Both the position numbers and the translations under genes were made by a program. DNA of 64,000 nt from Pyrinomonadaceae bacterium (GTDB lineage: Bacteria; Acidobacteriota; Blastocatellia; Pyrinomonadales; Pyrinomonadaceae), in the NCBI GenBank assembly GCA_014380365.1, contig JACMJZ010000012.1, forward strand, positions 248,001-312,000. The letters run 5' to 3'. Shown piece by piece: positions 24,742-32,549 of the stretch. Under the pieces are notes generated by a model. That model saw only the letters and a program-made list of their open reading frames with translations, was not told where the DNA came from and searched no databases. The stretch's first letter is position 1. The number at the start of each line of letters is the position of its first letter.

Positions 24742-25214
24742 AGCTGATAGTTGTGTTCCTTGCCATTCTTTTTTCGGTGCCAGTCATTGCGCTGGCGAAG
24801 GAGGCCAGGCCTGTTTCTGACGACCCGGAGCTTGAAAAGCGAGTGATGGCGCTTTCTGAGGAACTACGTTGTCTGGTTTGTCAGAACGAAACACTCGCCG
24901 GTTCAAACGCCGAACTCGCCGTAAATCTCCGCAATCAAATTCGAGAACAGATGACGGCGGGGAAAAGCGACAGAGAGATCATCGCCTTCATGACCGAGCG
25001 GTACGGAAAGTTTATTCTCTTCCGGCCCCCGGTGGATCGCACCACCTATCTCCTCTGGTTTGGGCCCTTCATTCTTCTGCTTGCCGCCTTGATATTCCTC
25101 TTTCGTTATGTCAGGCGGCGTCGCGAGTTGATAGTAGACACTCCGCTGACGGCGGCCGAACGACGCCGCGCCGAGGACCTTCTGCAAACTGAGTCAGGAA
25201 AAACAGCAGCATGA
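24738..25214 (+). CDS. ccmH: CcmH, thiol-disulfide component of the haem lyase
   Basis: The protein has 158 residues. A signal or anchor segment at the N-terminus is followed by the redox motif LRCLVCQN (CLVC) and the three-helix domain (AELAVNLRNQIREQM). A C-terminal membrane helix and basic tail complete the short form of CcmH (CycL). The start ATG 24738 overlaps the ccmG stop. It passes reducing power from CcmG to apocytochrome c. Confidence 0.95.
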   Translation: MKLIVVFLAILFSVPVIALAKEARPVSDDPELEKRVMALSEELRCLVCQNETLAGSNAELAVNLRNQIREQMTAGKSDREIIAFMTERYGKFILFRPPVDRTTYLLWFGPFILLLAALIFLFRYVRRRRELIVDTPLTAAERRRAEDLLQTESGKTAA

Positions 25215-26134
25215 TAACTTTCTGGCTCATAGCCGCGGTCTTCGTCGCGATAGCTCTGGCGTTTGTGCTACCGCCGCTGTTGCAACGCACTGCCAACGAT
25301 TCGACCGCCGGCGACAAGGAAACCAACGTCGCGGTCTATCGCGATCAGTTGGCTGAGCTGGATGCCGATCTGCAAACCGGCATCATCAGCGCTGAACAAC
25401 ATCGACAAGACCGAGATGAGATAGAACGGCGTCTGTTGTCGGACGTCGCTGCTCCGGCGGAGCCCGCCGGAAAGAATCCCAAGCCTGCGCCTGCGGGCCG
25501 CGGCACGGTATACGCGCTCGCCCTCGGCCTTCCGATTGTTGCCATCGCCGGTTACTACCTGGTCGGGACGCCCGGCGTCCTGTCGACTCCAGGCGTCGCA
25601 TCTCCTCTTTCATCTCGCAGTGCGCAAGCGCCGTTTGTCGGCAGCCAGCAGCCGTCTCAAGCTTCCCCCAGTGGAGCAGACGGCCCAATGACGCAGGAGC
25701 GGATGGAAGCAAACATTGCGGCCCTGGCGAAGCGCCTGGAACAAAACCCGGACGATGTAAACGGTTGGAAGATGCTCGCTCGCTCATATTCGATAATGGA
25801 AAAGTACGCCGACGCGAGTAACGCCTACCGGCGGGCAACGGAACTGAAGGCAGACGATGCCGACCTTTGGGCCGATTATGCACTCGCAAAGACGATGGCG
25901 AGCGGGCAACAAATGCAGGGGGAGCCGATGGAGTTGGTCAACAGAGCTTTAAAAATTGACCCGGAGAATCCGAAAGCGCTTCAGCTTGCCGGCGGTGCGG
26001 CGTTTCAAGCAAAGCGATATCGGGAGGCCGTGGCTTATTGGGAGCGCGTGCTCAAAAAATTGCCACCCGATTCGGAATTGACTCAGGCGCTCAAGTTGAA
26101 AATCGACGAAGCAAAATCGTTGGCGAGCAAGTAA
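25211..26134 (+). CDS. ccmI: CcmI, TPR apocytochrome chaperone
   Basis: The protein has 307 residues. An N-terminal membrane helix and the CcmI hallmark VAVYRDQLAELDADLQTGII are followed by a second helix (YALALGLPIVAIAGYYLVG). A Ser/Pro linker leads to a C-terminal TPR domain (about 160-300; WKMLARSYSIMEKYADA, AYRRATEL, AVAYWERVLKKLP). It holds the C-terminal helix of apocytochromes for the CcmF/H lyase. It overlaps ccmH by 4 nt and ends the core ccm operon. Confidence 0.92.
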   Translation: MITFWLIAAVFVAIALAFVLPPLLQRTANDSTAGDKETNVAVYRDQLAELDADLQTGIISAEQHRQDRDEIERRLLSDVAAPAEPAGKNPKPAPAGRGTVYALALGLPIVAIAGYYLVGTPGVLSTPGVASPLSSRSAQAPFVGSQQPSQASPSGADGPMTQERMEANIAALAKRLEQNPDDVNGWKMLARSYSIMEKYADASNAYRRATELKADDADLWADYALAKTMASGQQMQGEPMELVNRALKIDPENPKALQLAGGAAFQAKRYREAVAYWERVLKKLPPDSELTQALKLKIDEAKSLASK

Positions 26135-26139
26135 GAGGG

Positions 26140-26211
26140 GAACGATCCACACAATCACACGAACCAACACGAATTGCCCCTGGTGTCGTTTAGTGAAATT
26201 TCGTGGATCGC
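26140..26211. repeat. Intergenic inverted repeat (ATCCACGAA family), copy 2
   Basis: CGATCCACACAATCACACGAA on the left is mirrored by a TGTCGTTT...TTTCGTGGATCG right arm. It resembles 5266-5345. It lies just after ccmI and may end or process the operon mRNA. Confidence 0.7.
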
Positions 26212-26230
26212 TCTCTTTGGTTGCGGCGGG

Positions 26231-26314
26231 AGCGCTGGGAGCGCAGGCATCCTGCCTGCCTCAACCTTCGTGACCAGGCACGTAAGCAGGCAAGATGCCT
26301 GCGCTCCCAGCGCT
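26231..26314. repeat. Long intergenic palindrome (AGCGCTGGGAGCGCAGGCA family)
   Basis: Two arms of about 29 nt (26231-26259 and 26286-26314) are nearly perfect inverses around a 26-nt loop. A shorter related piece (CGCGCTCCCAGCG) is seen near 6900. It sits between ccmI and the TPR gene, next to another hairpin element. Confidence 0.8.
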
Positions 26315-26325
26315 AAGGATAAACT

Positions 26326-26925
26326 ATGACACGAGACAATCTTCTATTTGCAATCATCGGCGTCCTGCTGGGCTTCATCATCGGTTTCTTGTTTGCCAGC
26401 AACATGAGTCAACGCTACGCGCCCACTGCATTGTCGAGCGGGCAGCTGCCCTCCGATCATCCGCCAACAGATCCAAACGCTCGCGGTCAAAACCCAGCCG
26501 GCATGCAAGCTGAAGTCACCGCTTCACTCGAGAAGGCCAGAAACGAGCCGCAGAATTTTGAGGCGCAGGTGCAGGCAGCTCAGCTCTACTACCAGATACA
26601 GAGGTTTGATCAAGCTATTGAGTTTCTGCTGAAGGCCAATCAACTGAAGCCCGACGATTATCAAACTGTAGCGGCGCTTGGCGTCGTAAACCTGGATGCC
26701 GGTCACTATGGTGTAGCCGAGACCTGGTATCGAGCAGCGCTCCTGAAAAAGCGTGACGACACGGCGACGCTCGCGGGCCTCGCCGCGGCAACGCTCGGCA
26801 AGGGCGACACGAAGGCTGCAGAGGAGGCGATAGCTAACCTGGAGAAAGTGGATCCAAACAGCGTGGACCTACCGCAGTTTCGATCGCGGCTGGCGAGCCT
26901 GAAGTCGGGAGACAAACCTAAGTAG
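26326..26925 (+). CDS. Membrane-anchored TPR protein
   Basis: The protein has 199 residues. One N-terminal membrane helix (FAIIGVLLGFIIGFLFAS) is followed by a Pro/Ala-rich linker and at least three TPR-like helix pairs (AQLYYQIQRFDQAIEFLLKA, LGVVNLDAGHYGVAETWYRA, LAAATLGKGDTKAAEEAIAN). An AGGA ribosome site stands 6 nt before ATG. It resembles the C-terminal half of CcmI and follows the ccm operon after two palindromes. It may be a paralogue or second chaperone for cytochrome assembly, but the TPR fold alone does not prove this. It is convergent with the next gene, 26 nt apart. Confidence 0.75.
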   Translation: MTRDNLLFAIIGVLLGFIIGFLFASNMSQRYAPTALSSGQLPSDHPPTDPNARGQNPAGMQAEVTASLEKARNEPQNFEAQVQAAQLYYQIQRFDQAIEFLLKANQLKPDDYQTVAALGVVNLDAGHYGVAETWYRAALLKKRDDTATLAGLAAATLGKGDTKAAEEAIANLEKVDPNSVDLPQFRSRLASLKSGDKPK

Positions 26926-26951
26926 CGTTTTCAAGGACTGACTTGAGGGAT

Positions 26952-28025
26952 TCAAGGGCCGACCGACATTCGCACCACGTTTGCAAGTAGAAATCTTTCG
27001 ACTTTTCCGTCTTTTCCAACCACCACCACCTGGCCGTTTTCAACCGTCACTCGGCGGACGCTCGTCATGTAACGGTTAATCAGCGTGCCGTCGCTGGTTT
27101 CAATAATCAAACGCGGACCGCTTTCAGGTTCGGCAGGCGACGCCGGTTTCTCGACAGCGCGTGCGGTTGCACTTCTCCGCCCCGGCCTGCGTCTTCCAGT
27201 TGTCGGCTTCGGTTCGGTTTCTTTCGGAGCGGTGGCCGCCACCTCCGGCTCAATCGGGATCTCGGTCGCGGGTTTCTCCGTTGCGGGCTTTTCTTCTGTC
27301 GCCGGGCGCGTTCTGCTGGTTGCCGGACGTCTGCCTCTGGCACTTCTCGAGCTCGCCCGGGGAGTTGTCACGCGCGCGGGTTTCGGTACGGGTTCTGGTT
27401 CAGGTGTTGGGGCCGCGGCGACTTCGGCGGAAGGCGGCTCATAGATTCGCGCGCCTACTGATGAAACGCGACTTCCCCTCTTGCCTGATTTCGCCCCGGT
27501 CGCCGCTTCATCGACAGACGGTGTCCCGGCCGCCGCGCTTAGCGGTCCACCCTCCGGCCCGCCAATGATCGGTTCAAACGATCCGCCGAACTTGACTCGA
27601 TAAGTTCCCTCGTCGTCGTTAGGCGTACGCGCCTCGATTCGCAGGATGAGGTCTTCGCGCTTTCTCAGGTAGATGCTCTTGACAGTGACGGGCGCGCTTC
27701 CCTCGTAGACAGTGAACTTCAACAGCGGCCGCATGCCCGCCAGTGTGAAGACATCGACGTCGCCGTTGAGGTTTCTGCTCTCCACCGTGATCAGCAGATC
27801 CCCAGGTGTCCCGGTGAAAACGAAGAAGTGATCCGTGAGACGGGAATCGCCCAGGTCGCGCGCCGCAATTGAGCCGGTCACCTCGCTGGTGCGCACGGCT
27901 ACGGGCGCCGTAATGTCCGCCGATTGCCCGCTGGCCATGGTGCACAGGAAACACAACGACCCCGCCAGCAGACCCGCCCCCCTGACGAACCGGCTAGCTC
28001 TTCGAACAATTAAGACAAAGTCCAT
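26952..28025 (-). CDS. Secreted PPC-like protein with Pro/Ala/Glu-rich linker
   Basis: The protein has 357 residues. A signal peptide (cleavage near ASGQSA) is followed by a beta-rich domain of about 115 residues (LTDHFFVFTGTPGDLLITVE, LNGDVDVFTLAG, EGTYRVKFGG) that looks like a pre-peptidase C-terminal (PPC) domain. A long linker rich in Pro, Ala, Glu, Arg and Thr occupies about 160-300. A C-terminal beta-rich segment (RLIIETSDGTLINRY, VTVENGQVVVVGKDG) ends the protein. PPC domains help secretion or anchoring of outer proteins. No enzyme domain is present. Function is not recognised. Confidence 0.65.
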   Translation of the reverse strand: MDFVLIVRRASRFVRGAGLLAGSLCFLCTMASGQSADITAPVAVRTSEVTGSIAARDLGDSRLTDHFFVFTGTPGDLLITVESRNLNGDVDVFTLAGMRPLLKFTVYEGSAPVTVKSIYLRKREDLILRIEARTPNDDEGTYRVKFGGSFEPIIGGPEGGPLSAAAGTPSVDEAATGAKSGKRGSRVSSVGARIYEPPSAEVAAAPTPEPEPVPKPARVTTPRASSRSARGRRPATSRTRPATEEKPATEKPATEIPIEPEVAATAPKETEPKPTTGRRRPGRRSATARAVEKPASPAEPESGPRLIIETSDGTLINRYMTSVRRVTVENGQVVVVGKDGKVERFLLANVVRMSVGP

Positions 28026-28195
28026 TAGCGAACCCCTGGCTGAAAAGTGAATCGGGAGAAAGTTTTAAGTGAAACTGATATCAGGCGAGTCGGCCGCCGC
28101 CCACCGAGGTAATCCTTCTTCAATCGAAGTTGATAAGAATATCAGATTTGCGTGGTAGGCGAATACTTGGAATCTGGGGAGTACTGATGCAGTTT

Positions 28196-28290
28196 GCCTT
28201 TGCGACTCTTTGCGTCTACTTTGCGCGCTTTGCGGTTTCGCTGTTTGTTTTAATGCAAAGGACGTGAAGAAGACGCAAAGAAACGCTAAG
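28196..28290. repeat. Intergenic 'CGCAAAG' inverted-repeat element, copy 3
   Basis: This has the same layout as copy 1, including an almost identical centre (GCGGTTTCGCTGTTTGTTTT). It occupies the middle of the gene-free stretch 28026-28439, which otherwise holds only a hairpin at 28302-28337. Confidence 0.75.
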
Positions 28291-28301
28291 GAGAACGAAG
28301 A

Positions 28302-28337
28302 ATCGGGTAGGAGACGGTGACCCGGCCCCTACCCGAT
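28302..28337. other. Hairpin with 9-bp stem
   Basis: ATCGGGTAG (28302-28310) pairs with CTACCCGAT (28329-28337). No T-tract follows. It lies about 100 nt beyond the stop of the MopE/HYR gene and may help end its transcript. Confidence 0.4.
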
Positions 28338-28439
28338 TGCATCTTGACTGAGTTTTCTGTCCGCCATCCGCATCCGGCCCTACCCATTCCAAGGCAGGAT
28401 GCGAGTGGCAGTTTTAAACGAACCAATAGCTGGTATCAG

Positions 28440-31391
28440 CTACTGGCAAATGACGGCGACCACTGTTCCAGTGCCCGCGTGACCCGGATTAGCGTCGTAA
28501 CCGGAATTGGTTTTAACGACTACCATTCCGGGGATGTTGCCGTTAATCGTCGAACCCGATTTGGTAATCGAACTCGATACGAATACCGCAACGTAGGAAG
28601 GAACACTGGCCGGCGGATTCGAACTGTTACCCGGATCCGTCGTCCACGTGCCGCCACAGTTTGGCGCAGTTGTGCTGGTCTGATTCGCAGAGCCCTTGAA
28701 ACTCGAAGGAGCTGAACCACCGCTCAACGAATTTAGCTTGGCCCACTGTGAACCCCAGAAGGTCACTTGATTCCCGACGGAAGCGTTTCGATCACCGATC
28801 ACAAAGCTACCGGTTCCGGTGGCGAATGCGTACACGAGGGTTGAGCTGTTGGCTGTTCCCACCTGTCCACAATCATCCGTGATTGTCAGAGTGACTGCGT
28901 GTGGGCCAGTCGTCGTGAATGTGTGGGTCGCGGTAATCGTGTCCGTGCCCTCGTCGACGATGCCAGCCTGTGGCGCGCCGTCAAACGTCCAGACAGCTGA
29001 GTGCGTGTCTGCAGCGTTATCCGAAAAACTCGCCGTAAAGTTGACCGGTGTGTTCACTGCCTGCGGTGTCACCGGACTCGTGATAACTGTCGTTGGCGGT
29101 GGATTAGTTACCATTACCGTCTGCGTGCTGGACGTGGCACTGCCCGAATTGTCAGTTGCAGTCCAGGTGATGGTAGTCGCGCCCACCGGATATAAGTCTG
29201 TCAGAGCTTTGGCATCACTGCGCACTCCTGCAACTGACTGGATACCGCAATTGTCAGATGTTGAAGGCGTGCCGGGATCAACGAACGCGCCGCATGAACC
29301 AGCTGAATTATCGACCACGACGATGTTTGCCGGGCCGGTAATACTGGGTGCAATCGTGTCTTTTACGATCACGGTCTGCGTTTGTTGTGACTCGTTAGTG
29401 TTGCCGTCGTTGAAGTGCCAGGTGATTGTGTAAGTTCCCTGAGCGTCGTAGCTGATTGGGTCTGTGGTCGTACCCGTAATTGCCCCGGCGCAAGCGTCGG
29501 TGGCTGTCGGAGCCGTCGCACTTGCCGAACACTCGCCAGTCACCGTCGATAGCGTCGCCGAGTCTGGCACCGGCGCAGTCGTGTCTTTCACAATCACAGT
29601 CTGTGTTTGAGTCGACTCGTTAGTGTTGCCGTCGTTGAAGCGCCAGGTGATTGTGTAGGTCCCTTGGGCATCGTATGTGGTTGGGTCCGTGGTCGTACCC
29701 GTAATTGGTCCGGCGCAAGCGTCAGTGGCTGTCGGCGCCGTCACACTTGCCGAGCACTCGCCAGTTACCGTCGCTAGCGTCGCCGCATCTGGTACCGGCG
29801 CAGTGTTGTCAACAACTGTGACGTTAGCCGTGGCATTGCTGGTCGCGCCGTGGCTATCAGTCGCCGTCAGAGTTACCGAATGACTGCCGAGACCAAACGG
29901 TCCAGCCGGGCTCACGCTCAGGGTGACTGTATCGCCGGCATCAGGATCACTGCTGCCGTTGTCTACATCGCCTGCACTAAAGCTCGCCTGGCAATTTGTA
30001 TCGGCTGCAAGGGTAATGTCCTTGGCAACCGCCGCCGGTGGCTGGTTGGTATTTGTGTTCGTCCAATGCATCTGCGCCGTCGCAGCCTGGAGTGAATTGG
30101 TGGCATCAGTAAAGCTGGCCTTGATCGTGTCGTCGCCAACGCCGTTTGCATCGGTGTAAGTGAACGAAACGTCGCCATTGCTATCGGTCAAACAACCCGC
30201 AGTGGCACAGTTGCCTGCCACCCCCGCGTTCTGACCGGTGATGGTGAACGTGACCGTCTGGTTTGCGAGCGGAGCGCCGCCGCTGGTTACGTGCGCCGTC
30301 ACCGTGTGGGTGCCGCCGGCTCCGCTGGTCGCGTCAAGCGGCGCTAGCGAGATGCTGCCCGAAACGACGACCACAGACGAACCTGCAATCAGGATATAGG
30401 CCTGGCCGCAAGCGCTGGCTCCAGTGTTTGGATCGACGCCGCAAACCGGCGTGGTCGAGCTATCCGTGGCGACTGCCAACGCGCTCCAGTCGGTCGGGTA
30501 GGTCGGGAAGGTTTCGTGGACCGAGCAACCCCAACCTTGCAGTGAATCACTCGTTAGATCGGCGAATGACGGCTCGGAAGCAATCAGGGAGACGTTGCCG
30601 CCGCACGGTACGTCATTGGTTTCAGTCCAGGTCCCGGTGCCAGTGCTGAGCAACTCAAGCGTTGCCAAAGTCGCAACGTGATCGCTGTAGTCGCAGGTGG
30701 CATTGAAGTAGAGACCCGTCGTGCCCGGCTGCTTGGCGGCGAAGGCGATGCCGGTGCGAATTATTCTGCCCCGGTCATTAGTTGCATTTGCGCCGTGAGT
30801 GACCGGGTCAGTTCCGATTAGGATTCGGTTGCCCGCCTTAGTACGACCGCCCGCAGTCCCCATTACCACCGGGGCCCACACAGCTGCGTTCGCCGTGAAC
30901 GAATTTGAAACTCCCGAGCAATAAGGATCGCCGGCAATAATAATGCTGTACTGTCCAAACTCGGCTGCCGTCATTGCACTCCAGGTTGCGCCGCTGACGA
31001 CGTCGACCTGGTAACCCTGCGCGACTGCTGCCAGAGCCTCAGGACTTGACGCGCCGCCAGCTACCGTTTCGATGTTGATGAGCGCGCGACAACCGTTGGT
31101 GACGCTCGGGTCCGCGTCGTTGCAGTCTCCCTTGTTGGCAACATAACCCGCTGGCGGGGTCCCGCAAGCAGTTACGGTAACTGAGTCGTTGCGGTCGCCG
31201 AAGCCGTCCGCATCAGCGTCTCGATAGTAGACGGTGCCTTCATCGGCGCTGCCGTCGCAATTGTTGTCCAATCCGTCGCAGATTTCAGGTGCGCCCGGGT
31301 AGACCGTGTTATTGGAATCGTTGCAGTCACCTGCTTGCTCTGTGTACCCGGAAGGAGCTGACGCTTCAATGCTCCCGGCTTGACGAAGCAT
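28440..31391 (-). CDS. Large secreted HYR/Ig-repeat protein, downstream part (frameshifted from the next entry)
   Basis: The frame gives 983 residues but probably lacks its own start. It continues the protein encoded at 31366-32001 after a frame change. At the front are MopE-type metal-binding motifs (GDCNDSNNTVYPGAPEICDG, LDNNCDG, then DADADGFGD). A large unclassified domain (about 90-350) follows, then a Big-1-like Ig domain (SGAGGTHTVTAHVTSGGAPL). Next are HYR-like repeats, two of them an almost identical 75-residue tandem (DNA 29356-29805), a PKD-like unit and a C-terminal beta domain. Such proteins are secreted surface or matrix proteins. The Ca-like acidic motifs suggest metal binding. 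No enzyme domain is recognised. Confidence 0.75.
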   Translation of the reverse strand: MLRQAGSIEASAPSGYTEQAGDCNDSNNTVYPGAPEICDGLDNNCDGSADEGTVYYRDADADGFGDRNDSVTVTACGTPPAGYVANKGDCNDADPSVTNGCRALINIETVAGGASSPEALAAVAQGYQVDVVSGATWSAMTAAEFGQYSIIIAGDPYCSGVSNSFTANAAVWAPVVMGTAGGRTKAGNRILIGTDPVTHGANATNDRGRIIRTGIAFAAKQPGTTGLYFNATCDYSDHVATLATLELLSTGTGTWTETNDVPCGGNVSLIASEPSFADLTSDSLQGWGCSVHETFPTYPTDWSALAVATDSSTTPVCGVDPNTGASACGQAYILIAGSSVVVVSGSISLAPLDATSGAGGTHTVTAHVTSGGAPLANQTVTFTITGQNAGVAGNCATAGCLTDSNGDVSFTYTDANGVGDDTIKASFTDATNSLQAATAQMHWTNTNTNQPPAAVAKDITLAADTNCQASFSAGDVDNGSSDPDAGDTVTLSVSPAGPFGLGSHSVTLTATDSHGATSNATANVTVVDNTAPVPDAATLATVTGECSASVTAPTATDACAGPITGTTTDPTTYDAQGTYTITWRFNDGNTNESTQTQTVIVKDTTAPVPDSATLSTVTGECSASATAPTATDACAGAITGTTTDPISYDAQGTYTITWHFNDGNTNESQQTQTVIVKDTIAPSITGPANIVVVDNSAGSCGAFVDPGTPSTSDNCGIQSVAGVRSDAKALTDLYPVGATTITWTATDNSGSATSSTQTVMVTNPPPTTVITSPVTPQAVNTPVNFTASFSDNAADTHSAVWTFDGAPQAGIVDEGTDTITATHTFTTTGPHAVTLTITDDCGQVGTANSSTLVYAFATGTGSFVIGDRNASVGNQVTFWGSQWAKLNSLSGGSAPSSFKGSANQTSTTAPNCGGTWTTDPGNSSNPPASVPSYVAVFVSSSITKSGSTINGNIPGMVVVKTNSGYDANPGHAGTGTVVAVICQ
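29356..29805. repeat. 225-bp tandem direct duplication within the HYR gene
   Basis: Two adjacent 225-bp units (29356-29580 and 29581-29805) are highly similar base by base. Each encodes one HYR-like repeat with TAPVPD...ATLxTVTGECSAS and YDAQGTYTITW. The period keeps the reading frame. It looks like a recent internal duplication. Confidence 0.8.
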
Positions 31392-32001
31392 CTCCGAACC
31401 CGTCGGCGTCGCTGTCCAGGTAGTAGGTTACGCCGAGCTGTACGTCGAGAGGATTGGCTGTGAAGCCGGAGCTGCACAGGCCGGCATCCGTCGCGTTGCC
31501 ACCGCCATCGTCGTAATAAACGGTAACAGAGCCGTGGGCAGAGACGATCGTTGCGCGAACCCACGAAAAATAGCCACTGCCGCTGCTGACGAAGCGCAGA
31601 CCATTTGGGCCGCTGCCGTTCCACGCAGCTGCGAGTAACGCGGCACTGCTAACCGTGTAAATCTGCAGAGGGGGATCACAGGTGCAAGTGCTATCCCCAC
31701 TGCCATCACCATCCCGATCGTCTGCCACTACGGTACCGAGCGTCGTGGTATTGAGGAAGAACTCGTACGAAGTACTGCCGCCGCACGCGGTGTTCAGGAT
31801 TTCAAAGGTTATTTGCGTCGGTGCATCGGCGTCGTGAAGCGGGGCCATTGCAGGCGCCGCAGCCGATAGGAAGTTTGCTGGTAACCCGAGGGCGGCCCGG
31901 GCATTAAGGGGAACTAAGGCGATGCTGGCGCCCAACAAAGTAAAGAGCGCTAGCGGTAATACACAACGTCTCGATCGTAAGCTTGATCGGAGACTTTTCA
32001 T
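31366..32001 (-). CDS. Large secreted HYR/Ig-repeat protein, N-terminal part (ends at a frameshift)
   Basis: This part has 211 residues from ATG 32001. A basic start and signal peptide (ALFTLLGASIALVPLNARA) are followed by a beta-rich domain and a first DSDADGFGDASS motif. It then stops, while the matching continuation (the residues GDCND and onward) lies in another frame starting near 31391. The DNA at the junction (near 31375-31390) has AGC-CGGG-AGC, so a small insertion could have shifted the frame. Either this is a true pseudogene or a sequencing/assembly error. The longer frame to 32190 has ATG 32100 as an alternative start. Confidence 0.7.
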   Translation of the reverse strand: MKSLRSSLRSRRCVLPLALFTLLGASIALVPLNARAALGLPANFLSAAAPAMAPLHDADAPTQITFEILNTACGGSTSYEFFLNTTTLGTVVADDRDGDGSGDSTCTCDPPLQIYTVSSAALLAAAWNGSGPNGLRFVSSGSGYFSWVRATIVSAHGSVTVYYDDGGGNATDAGLCSSGFTANPLDVQLGVTYYLDSDADGFGDASSSREH

Positions 32002-32549
32002 TTTGGACTTTCTTTCAAATCTAATCGAATTCCTTGTTCGAAACATTTTTACCCTTTCAAAAAGAGCGGCATCTGCGCCGCTGATCAAGACTTTCGTCAT
32101 GGGGGACCTCCGGTTCAACCAAATCTCTTGAGCCAGGAGGCAGTAGTGAACACCTTCGCGCCACGGCGGCACGCACGGTAGGGCAGACAAATGCGCAAAG
32201 GGAGTTTTGCGCTCTAGTCTATTGGCACTGATTGTTTGCGGATGAAGGGATCAGGAATCCGGTGCGGATAATCTGTGGAGAACCCTCGACTTCAGCCTTG
32301 TTCTAATGACCCACTATGACCCGGGGCACCAGGTCGTAGTAAATTTACAATTAACTTGTGGAACGATGAGGTTATACAAAAACTATTGAAGGCAGTCAAG
32401 CGACGCTTTTTTTCCGCGTACTAAGCAAGTAACGTTGCATTGCCAACGTCGATGACTCGGGGCTCTTGCCCGGGCATCACAACTCTAGGACACTACTCCG
32501 ATCGCGCTGCATTAAAGAAGTCACTTTAGTTTTCTGGTATCCTGAGCTC
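32002..32549. other. Gene-free divergent region (548 nt)
   Basis: This lies between the HYR gene (minus) and the propeller gene (plus). I see AT-rich stretches, a GCGCAAAACTCCCTTTGCGC hairpin (rev. strand, about 32192-32212) and possible -10-like words such as TTATAC near 32372. No convincing riboswitch, RNA gene or small ORF could be supported. Confidence 0.4.

Noticed and set aside
32002-32230. Cyclic di-GMP or other riboswitch upstream of the HYR gene
   Set aside because: Some hairpins and GCGCAAA words are there, but the conserved core of known riboswitches could not be found.
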